Assembly: GCA_003118195.1 (NCBI GenBank)
Contig: BEXV01000344.1
Span: forward strand, 209,343 to 233,567
DNA: 24,225 nt
Origin: Hemicentrotus pulcherrimus
Taxonomy: Eukaryota; Echinodermata; Echinoidea; Camarodonta; Strongylocentrotidae
Reading direction: 5' to 3'
Positions 10,001-20,687 of this stretch are shown here, piece by piece. A program made the position numbers and the translations under genes. The notes beneath the pieces were generated by a model. That model searched no databases. It was not told where the DNA came from and saw nothing but the letters and a program-made list of their open reading frames with translations. The first letter of the stretch is position 1, and each line of letters begins with the position of its first letter.

Positions 10001-13000
10001 GCCAACACATTATCATTTCATCAGCTGCCACCTTATCATTCCAAATAACACCTACTTATCCTCAGCTAACACCTACTATCACTCTGAGAGTTAACAGCAG
10101 ATCACTCCACCGACTAACGCCGGATCTTTCAGCAGCTAATAATCATGACACTAGCTAACACCTACTACACAGGCTAACACCATAACCTCATTTAAGCTAA
10201 AACCTTATCGCTACATAGCTAACACCTACTAAACAGGCAAACACCCTAACCTAATATAATCATTTCGGCTAAAACCTTATCACTACTTAGCTAACACCTA
10301 CTAAACAGGCTAACACCCAAACCCTATATAATCATTTCGGCTAAAACCTTATTGCTACATAGCTAACACTTTACTTACACTCTTTGCATCCGTGTAGGTT
10401 CTCATGCACTGTAAACCCATTTCGACATGAACACATGTAGCTCCCCAGTGTATTGGTACAGATGTGCTGACATCCACCATTGCCTTCTTCGCACTCATCC
10501 ACATCTAACAAAGAATTGTTCCAAAAAAAAAGATTCATTGATTGATTCAAACTTATATTAAATCAGATAATAAAACCCTGTTACCAATGTCAAGAAGACC
10601 AACCAGATTACAAGTTGAATACCGATATATATTCCTGGAAAATATGTTGACGATTAAATCAAGAAAGAGAATAAAATGGTACCTTTTTTAAAATAAATAT
10701 GTTGTTTAGTAAGATGGCTTTTAACTTGATGTCAAGAACAGCAGAAAGAAACCAGAAGCCACTCGAAAAAACGGCAGATTTGATGAAACTAACTAATATT
10801 TTAATCTCGAGTCAAAATGACAATAATCCGATTGGTTCAAGTTGCGTTTAATCGCAACTATTCACAGACGGCTCTAGAACAAAAAACAAAAATGTTTTCC
10901 TTCAAGCGCTATGCACTTTTACCGACTTTCTTTATTCCAATGATGATTCATTTAGTATTATCTTCAAAAACAAAAAATATACATCATTGAGTTTTAGTTA
11001 AATGTAATGTTTCATGAATTACCAGCGAAGAAGTTTGCGAAGAAACCTTCTTTGGCGACCGTGTTGTCGGATCGGAAGTCGATACGGAGATTGTTGAAAC
11101 GAGATGTGATCGTCTCAGGTATTTCGTTGCCGCAGAATTTGCCGTGGAGTGTGCCTTCCTCGTTCAGCCCGCTACGGACCTCAACGTAGTCGTACTTGCA
11201 CACCTGAAATTGAAAAGAATCATTACTCTAGGCGAGTCCTAACTTGGTGCTCCATATTAATAAGCCTTGGCGGCAACTGACTAAAAAATTATTTCGTTGA
11301 AGATATTGGGTTTTATCTTTCGAGTTACATTTATAGTTAGGCAATATGTCTGGACCAGAGTTAAGCGTAGGACATTGACCGAATGTAATGCACTTACGAT
11401 GTATGTACGATGTGTGCGATGTTATACGATATACCACGTGCTATGAGTGATTGCTAAAATCTTGTTACCTCCGATAACTTGTACATCTTTCCCCCAATGT
11501 GCTACAAAAAAGGGTTCACCGGGAATATAATTACGAACGTCATTTCAAAATTTGATATACGGTAAAAAATAAAGACAAGAGTCAGTAAAATGAATATAAC
11601 TGGTGATATATCTGACCTCGTTACCCTCGAGGTCAAAGGTGATAAACTGGAGTGAGATCCTGTAGTTAGATGGTGCCACGATCTGCCAGACACAATTCTT
11701 GTCCCTCGGATAGGGCTCGGGATAAGAAGGGCTGGAGATATTCCCTCGCAGACCAGTGAATAAACCTCCGCAGGCAACTATGTGGAAGAATAACAATTCA
11801 AAATGTAAGACATTATGCCCGTTGCACACGAGGCGTTAGTGAGTTTTTGCACGACGACGCAAGTGCTGACTACGGGGTATTCAAATGAGCTCGCCACCCG
11901 GTACTAGACCGACTCCTGACGCTAATACGGCTGAATACCGTCATAGGGAAATTTTTGCTCTGAGTGCTACCCCCGCTTTAAGATTAGCGTTGTAGAACGC
12001 CGCGTCGCCAGTTGCGAAAACTCGCTAGTATTTCGACTGCGCAGCGCTAATCAAACATGTGGAGGCAGCATACAACGCGATGATTGCACTGTTCATTTTG
12101 CATACTCTCAGTCTGACATGGCGCATCAGACACTGTTCCAATAGCTGCCTCAGGCCCACATTCAACCTGGAAATGACGCATTTTGTGCAACGTGGGGGGG
12201 GGGATTATGCCTAGGTTACATTTGCCGCGGCGGCCGTGCGGTCTAAATTATTTACGGCCCATAGCAATTATAGGGCCGCATACGGTCACATACGGTAGAG
12301 GTCACATAATTATGTTAGGGTAGCCACATGGCACATTTTGAATTTGTGGAGACAGAAGACCCGCGGCTGCCTACGGCCTTTGAAGTGATGACGCACGGTC
12401 ACCTAAAGGCTGACCAAGGTCGCCCTTGGAACTCCTGCGGCCGCCGCAATTTGTTGGGGTTCTGCAAATGTTCATTTTAATTCTTAAGACCCGAGGGTAG
12501 CCGCTTTTCAAAGGCAAGACCACCGTACGACCAACGTATGGTCGCCGTGGAACCGCTCTACGGCATGGCTACGGCGTGTCTAATTGATACAACGAACCTA
12601 GAAATGAAAAAAAAAGTTATAATCCCACGGCGACCCCGTACGGCCTGTTATGGATACGCCCCAGGGTGACCCTTAAGCCAAATATCTCTCGATTTCGGGG
12701 TTGTACGGCCAGGCCACCGTATCCTAGCCGTAGAGCAAATGTGACCTAGGCATTAATTAAAACAAGTTACGGCGGGTCGCTGAAAAACTCAGCTATCAAT
12801 TGTATTCGTAAAATCACTCTTCANNNNNNNNNNNNNNNNNNNNNNNNNNNNNNNNNNNNNNNNNNNNNNNNNNNNNNNNNNNNNNNNNNNNNNNNNNNNN
12901 NNNNNNNNNNNNNNNNNNNNNNNNNNNNNNNNNNNNNNNNNNNNNNNNNNNNNNNNNNNNNNNNNNNNNNNNNNNNNNNNNNNNNNNNNNNNNNNNNNNN

Positions 13001-16000
13001 NNNNNNNNNNNNNNNNNNNNNNNNNNNNNNNNNNNNNNNNNNNNNNNNNNNNNNNNNNNNNNNNNNNNNNNNNNNNNNNNNNNNNNNNNNNNNNNNNNNN
13101 NNNNNNNNNNNNNNNNNNNNNNNNNNNNNNNNNNNNNNNNNNNNNNNNNNNNNNNNNNNNNNNNNNNNNNNNNNNNNNNNNNNNNNNNNNNNNNNNNNNN
13201 NNNNNNNNNNNNNNNNNNNNNNNNNNNNNNNNNNNNNNNCCGCCACTTCTGTCATGCATACTTTACCCCCCTGTTATAACTCTTCATAGCAGTACTATAC
13301 ATGGAGTATGTAAAAAGCCATTGCGATTTGGGAATTGGGGGAACATGTGATAACGCATATCTTATAATGATTCGGATTTCATGCTTTTAGCAAAACAAAT
13401 GAACAAACATAACACAAACGAAAAAGCAAACAAAATGGTTAAGAACAAGAAACGTGTGAATGAATTTTGCAACATGGATATATACCTACACAAATACATT
13501 CATCACATCACAATCACTATCCATCCATCAAATGAGAAATAGTTCGATTCCACCAATTTCGGACATTCAGGTACATCCGAGACAGACGCAGCCCGATATG
13601 CAGAGATGTAGCTTCACGGGTGCAAGGTCCTAGCGCAAGTATTAAGATTTGTCCGATCAAGTACCCCGCCAGTTACTTCCTTCAAATCAAATACATTCAC
13701 AACCAGGAGAACAATGAAACATGGTTTTTGTTCACAACGCCCAAATATTAGTGTAGATTCAATGACTAAACAGGCCAGGGTTTCGTCAACACCAATTTTT
13801 TTTTCTTCGGATAAATCCCAAGCTTGTGCTAGGTTCTTGAACCCTTTTGTCCAGTAAACAAATCTGTGCAAATAGGACGCATCTGTATTCAGATGTGAAT
13901 GGGTGTTTTTTTAATGTACACATTGCATTTCGTTTCGTTTCATTTCGCATTAGCCCACCTTCACATCTGCGACCGTCGGAGCTGAGCTCATACCCTGGAC
14001 GACAGTCACACCGGTAGCTACCGATAGTATTCACGCAGACATCCATGCATCCACCCTGGTCTGGTAGGGCACATTCGTCCTTTTCTGTGAGACAAAACCA
14101 TTTTGAAATAATATGTTGTTTAAAATTGTTTTAAAATGAGTATTCGATGACAAAAAACGGACGTTTGTTAGTTTGAGAGTCATTCAGACGAATGGAGAAA
14201 ACAAAGAGCACCGGTCTTGAGCTAATAAATGGTGATATCAAACTGAAATCGGCCGACTTCAGATGATAAACTTATTCCAGCAGTTGATTTCTCGAGCCAT
14301 CATTATTTTGACTAGCCGCATCATGGAAGCATGCGGGGAAATATAGGAACTATCTCACTTTGACGTCTCAGATGAAACTAGCAAAGTATCTTGGATCTTG
14401 TTAAATGTCCATGACCACTACATGAACAAGAATCTATTAAGACCGACAAAATGCTGTTAACATTAAAGTATTGAAATGTATTTAGTAATAGACTAACCAA
14501 ATGAGAGATAAAGTTTACCTTTGAAGAAGTCAGCGGAGAACCCGCCTTTGTTGACGGATCCGTCAGACACGAATGTGACCATCATCTTATTCCCGGTGGA
14601 CTTGATGTCGTCAGGAATGAAATAGCCACAGTAACGGCCGATGAGCGGGGAAGTGTCTTCGTGCCCATCACGAACCTCTACGAAGTCATAGATGCACGTC
14701 TCGTGCCGTTCGATCTATGAAAGTTGAGGTTGAAGGATATTTAGTGAGGAGTTGGCGGTGGGTGATTTATCAACAATTTTTCCCAGTGGTATCAAGTTCA
14801 AGCTGGTAACAAATGTGCTACCTTTACAAAAAAATCTAGAAGTCTGGCGTTTACCGGTATCATTTGCATCATAAATGACTCGAAATTAAAGACGAGAAAT
14901 ACATTCAAAGACAAAAGAAAGGGGGAGACAAAGAGAATAAAAAATAGCTGGAAGAATAGGCACAAAACGATAAGAAAGAGATGTACAAATCAATGATGGA
15001 CCAATAGTTTGGAATTGTGTACAGCACCTCATAATTAGGAATAAAGCTTTGACAGATGGTCAAAGACACTCAATGTTCACTTAACGGGAGTACCGTTTAG
15101 GTTTATTCTTTTAAAGATGATTAACTGCTACTTTGGGCAATCAGGGGGACACAGTCACAAAACAAACTATATGGTAATGAAAGAGCATGCATAGTTAAAG
15201 TAGTCTCAAGCTTCGACAGGGACATTGTTTCAAGTTGATTGTTTGCGACATTCTTTGTGATAATGTTTGCCTTGATTCAACTCTCATATAGGTTACCTCG
15301 AATGACTGGAAGCTGAGTCCGACCGTGTAGTTCGCTGGCATGGTGATCAGCCACACACACTCCTTACTGGGATGGTAATCATCGGGATAGTTTGGGCTCT
15401 GGAGTGTTCCCGATTCCCGCTCGATGTGACCGCCGCAGATCGCTACATGGGAGAAAAATATGAGCGTTGAAACTTATAGACAATAACTACAGGCAGATTG
15501 TCTTTCTATACAAATGATCGCTAAAGTAGGTTTGACTTCATTCTAACACGTTAGAGACTGTTGTTATTCGGCGCTTGCAAACGACTAAAGTAATATGGGG
15601 GGAAACAAAATTCTTGTCAAAAGTCATCCTAGAATATTGTTAATAAGGGAAGGGGGTTTCGGAGGAATTTTGCTGACATGAAATTATTTTTTATGATAGG
15701 GACAGAAAGAAGTATTTAAAAAATTACAGATTTTCATGAGGGTTGGGGAGGAAAAACGGAGAAAAGTTTGGATCATGAAATTACATTTTTGTTTGCCAAA
15801 AGGCAAAATAAAATGCTAAAACCTTCCCATAATCTCACCTAGAATTACATTTTTGTTTAGGGTTATAGTTTGAGCTTCACTTTCGAAACAAATTGCAACA
15901 ATAAATCTGATAATTTTTTGATGACATACAGCTTAGGAAAATAGACCTCACCTTCATAGTTGGCAGCAAAACCTCTGCTGTATCTATGCGCCGAGCTTTT

Positions 16001-19000
16001 CAGTTCAATCCACAACCGGCTATCCGACGAGAGTATCGGATCGGGTAAGGAAGCTCCGCAAAATCGACCTGATTGAAGAGAGGAAGGAGATACAAAACCT
16101 CTTCTTCTTATTTTACATGATTGCTACATATTTTGCTTGGAAAGAAACGTCAAGAATTATCATGCAAAGGATAAATTCTTTCATGACTCTTAAGATAAAA
16201 TGTATTTCATAACAATGACAAACATCTTTTGCAAGAACATATCTACATTTCAGAATATTCAATAGCCGTTAACAGGCCTCTAATCATAGCTTTTTTAAAC
16301 CAGTTATCTGTAGCCTAAGTAAAAAGGCAATCGTGTTCAAATAAACGAAACAAAAGTAAATTTCATATTTGTGTAAACCCTTTGCTTTTACATGAATTAC
16401 TAAAAGCAAAGCTTATTAATATTACCAAGGAGTGGAGAGTGTCTCCAATGACCGTCTCGGACCTCTAAGTAGTTATACCAGCACCCGTCGCTACCAACCA
16501 GCTCGAAGCCCGTGAACTGTAGACTGATGGTCTCACCGGGGGTAACAGAGATACGCCATACACACGTCTGATCACCGTCATACTGCCCAGGCCACTCGGG
16601 TGAACTGAAGTTGCCGGTGGACTCGAGAAGTGTCCGGCCACATGCTACAGTTTTGTTTTTTAATTTGGAAATGAAACAAGTCAAGGTGAAGATGTGATGA
16701 CATTAAACGTTTTTAAGGTATGAAGAGACGAATCCTTCCTTCTCGGCTACCGTCTCAAATATTTTGAACCCCTGAAAGTCTAGTATCAAGATCTATTAAG
16801 GTTACTAAGGTCAAATTTAATCTCTCTTAAAGGTATAGACCAGTTTTTGCCCAGTCTTGGCAATGTTACAAGCTCTGTACACAGAAAGATGTATATGAGA
16901 CTACGCGATATCTATCCAGTCCGGATAGATATAATAATTTACAAAATATATCAATTATTAGGCGGTTTCCCGGCAAAATTTGTATCACCACTTATTAGTC
17001 AAAACATATTCTTTCACATGATTGGTAATAAGAGCTTACATTTCATTTTTTGAGAGGGGGAATGTATAAAAAACTGATCTTTCCCTTTAATGCAAGGGGA
17101 ATATTACTCTTAATCCAGGAAGCAGTTATACTATAACACATCTTCCACGGGTCGTTGACCCGCCCGTTTCTGACCATGATAGGAACCACTTCCGATAGCC
17201 ATATACGGCCCTTCTCTTCTTCTTCTTCAAGATAATCTGCCTCCTTCAATACTGAAGATTCTTGCAGATGCCGTATACTCGGCCTGGTTGGGGTATGCAG
17301 AAAAAAAAATCATATGGAACAAAATCGGGGATATATGCTTCATATTATGATTGAAAAGGATGAAGAGGCACAGCGATAAAGATACAATAAAGACGATGAT
17401 AAGAACATAATGACAAACCTAAGAAGAATCACAATTAAGAATGATGGGGAAAAAAGTACAAAACCAAATTATTCATACCTTTGTAAATGTGATGATTTTG
17501 TGTTTTATCGTAACTCAAAAATTGAAGTGGACTGGTTGAATAGGTCTTTGTTGAATACTTTCAGATGTAAGGTTTAATATGTCACATTCTCAAGAAACAT
17601 AAATAAGGCAAATCGGTTTTTCACGTAAAAATTACAAAACTTTGTAAGGGTATAAATAATGAATTACCAAGAATAGTAACACAATAAAGGAGAGAAAGAA
17701 AGTTACTCACAAGGGCATTTATAAAGCAAGTTGGCTTGAATGATATCGCCTTCACTCAGGTGTTTCCTCTGTCCGATCTCGGGTCGTATACCGGATTCCG
17801 GATCTTTCCTAGGTAGGATAGTATCCAGCCAAATACCTCGCGAGAAAGTGTTCCGCGCGTAATGCATGATGCTGGCGAAGTCGTACGTCTCGCCAAGAGA
17901 ATCGACCTCAGCCGCGTCTAGAACCCGGAAGTTGTATTCTTGACCTGTTTTTAAGATAATAAATGAGATATATTATGAGTTGGACAAGTTCGAGGAGATG
18001 AACTTAACTCGAAGTGATTTTTTTAATTGCCTAAAACAGGATGGTTAGTGACATCATCTAATCATCATTAGTTAGCTGTTCTCATCTTTATCAAATTATA
18101 TTAATAATTTTTACTGTAAATGAATTCATAACAATATGAAGTCAACTATGCACAAACACTTTCATCAACCAAGCAATACGTAACTCTAAGTTAATCTATT
18201 GGACTTTCATTAGCTTTTTATTCATTTTTGATCAATTTATCAGCAGCAGAAAGAGCCAGAAGGGCGCCTATACTTTGTGTAAAAAGTTAATATGAGTTAC
18301 TTTTTTGTGCAGACGTTATCATTACAAATTCTTTAAAGTGTGTCATTTCCTTCTATCAAACACTATTTCATTTATTTATTTCATAATTATGTCCAATGAT
18401 ATCCAACCATTGATCTATTTAATTTTACCTTTACATTAATTTATCATCGAAAATGCGCCAAATTACCAGTCATTCAGACAACGCATCATTATATTCTTCC
18501 ATCATAATCAATCTATAAATCCGTAAATGATTTCCTTCATACCTGGTACGATGTTCTGATGTACGATGCCTACGAACTCGTTACGATCAGGGCGGGTGTG
18601 CTCGTGCCAGAATCCCACCACGTGTCCCAGTTCGTGGACGACCACGCCAAACTTGTCGCAGTTCTTGCCGACAGACACGGCCTGGGCACCGTCACCTTTA
18701 CGCCCGACAAACGAACAGCAGCTGGAAATAAGAAGATTATACATGTACCACAAAATGAAAACAGATGTAAAAAAAAAAATGAACAAGCAAAGAGTCTATA
18801 GTCGGGAATATTCATATTGTCTTATTATTTAAATATTGTTGGAGAAAACCCTGTAAGCAAATGACATACATTTAGGGTTGATGATCTTAATTTTCATGGC
18901 AGTGACATTCTAGTGAGGTGACACGACATTTGCTCCTGCGACAATTGCTCCGGGCTTTATTTCGTCTAAGATGTAGGGTTAGGGTAATGGTTTCAATAGG

Positions 19001-19425
19001 GTTTTATGTTAGGTTTAGGGTTAGGTTTAGGGTAGGGTATAGTGTTGAATCCAGGGTTGAAGTTAGCCATTCGATTAGTGTATGAAATTTACAGCGGAGC
19101 AATTGTCGCCGGAGCAAATGTCATGGAATCTCTAGTGAACAATTAAATAATTTGTGGGAAATATGGACATTATTCGTAGTTTATAATTACCTTTTCGCAA
19201 TTGTTTACGCTAGCAGAATTTTAAAACTAGGGCAGAAGACGAGTGAGAATTTGGGAATAATTTGATGATTTGTTTTTTATTCATTAAAACTTTTTTCTTC
19301 TAAAAAACGGTAAAATAATTTTTTATTAAAAAACCGACCGTAAATTTAAAGATTTTTTGGGTCGGTCGCAATACATCTTTTTTTTAAACGCCTGATAATG
19401 ATGACGATAGTGGTGCTGATGATGG

Positions 19426-19456
<31 letters not shown>

Positions 19457-20654
19457 GATGATGATGATGATAATGATTGTGACAATGGTGGTGATGATGA
19501 TGATTTGATGATGACATTGGTAAGGTCAGGATAGTAATGATGACGACGACGAGGATTATTTGATCACGATCATGATGATGGTGGTAATGAAAATGATGAG
19601 TGGTGATGAGCGTTGATGATTATGGAAGATGATTGAGATGATGTTGATGATCGTTATGACACCAAAGATTGCAAGAAGGAAACAGTATAGTGATTTAACA
19701 TTCCGTACAATTTCGTTAGAAGAAAAAAATAGATGCATCATGTACAGATTAATCCAAACTTTGTATTTCCATTAGGCTAAACAAAACAAAAAATGTTTTA
19801 TTGCCCTTTTCGACCGACCCCAAAATCTTGAAATCTACAGTCGGCTTTTTGTTAATTTTTTTCTTTTAACCGTTTTTTAGAAAAAAAATATGTATTAAAG
19901 CATTCAAAATAAAAATATTTCAAAAAAAGGAAAAAAGAAAAAAAGATTTCCGACCGACCCATGTTTTGGCACCTAAAGGGCAACGCAACATCTTTTGTTT
20001 TTAGGCCTTACAACTCACCCGCACGCCTGGTAGGTGAAGACTATATGGTTGTCATGCTCACTGTTAGCAGGATTTCTCTCAACGAATGTAATACAGGTAT
20101 AGTTCTCCCAGTGCCTCATCGCCTGTTTAAACATCGCCCGCTGCGATCCTGCGTACACCAGGGAGAGGGGGAGTCAGAGAGGGATTGAAGGGAGGGAAGG
20201 AGGAAGAGGGGATTGGAAGGAGAGGAGGAGGGACGGAGAGACAAAAGGAGAGACAGCGAGGGAGACATGGAGAAGGAACATTGAAAGAGAGAGGGAGAGA
20301 GAAGAGACAGAGACAGAGGCAGATTGTGTATGTGTGTGGGTAAGACGGAAAGGGAGGGAATACAAAGGAAATTACAGAAAAGGGAAGAGAAACAGAGATA
20401 GACAACAAAGAAAGAAAAACAAAAGAAGAAAAACAAAAAAAGACACCGCGTAAGAGATGGAACAAGGGGAAAATCAGCACAGGCAGCATATACATACATG
20501 TAAATAGGTCAAAATCACTCAGTCAGAATTTTCAAAGTGCCAATCATTTTAACACCTATGAAATAAGAAGACAACCTAAATGACTTCGTTCTCACATAAA
20601 TGCGATAGGAAACATATTTTGATTGATACATTTCTGTGAGACATCACCCCCCCC

Positions 20655-20687
<33 letters not shown>

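Larger units (their letters stand above)
9559..10378 (-). other. Tolloid intron filled with tandem-repeat derived sequence
   Basis: From about 9785 to 10370 the sequence is built from recurring gctaacacc-like words. The part from about 10124 shows a clear 72-bp period. Open frames across it are by-products of the repeat. Confidence 0.8.
11778..13958 (-). other. Large tolloid intron with repeats and assembly gap
   Basis: It lies between the EGF1 and CUB3 exons. It holds an imperfect inverted repeat (11835-12028), a GC-richer inverted-repeat element (about 12205-12755) and a run of N (12824-13239). From 13240 to 13958 nothing is recognised except short T-rich runs. Confidence 0.8.
18722..20018 (-). 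other. Tolloid intron with two transposon-like elements
   Basis: An intron within the protease domain. It carries the element at 18917-19130 with target duplication and the longer inverted-repeat element at about 19273-19920, which encloses a GAT array. Confidence 0.8.

Noticed and set aside
9784..10158. A 124-codon plus-strand open frame
   Set aside because: It lies in the degenerate tandem-repeat region of a tolloid intron; its threonine/leucine-rich composition comes from the repeat words.
12789..13259. Open frames across the N run
   Set aside because: They consist of unknown bases and have no meaning.
14072..14080. Alternative acceptor (aaaag) for the EGF1 exon
   Set aside because: Using it shifts the frame and destroys the EGF cysteines. 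The AG five bases upstream keeps the frame and gives EKDEC.
18961..19045. Possible internal telomere from ttaggg words
   Set aside because: The words are few and degenerate and are enclosed by inverted repeats with a target duplication, so they belong to a MITE interior rather than a telomere remnant.
19326..19517. Histidine-rich open frame on the minus strand
   Set aside because: It is the readout of the GAT microsatellite inside an intron and the arm of an inverted repeat. There is no conserved domain.
20116..20499. Overlapping serine/leucine/proline-rich open frames on the minus strand
   Set aside because: They are by-products of the long pyrimidine tract, and they run across a well-supported acceptor at 20149.
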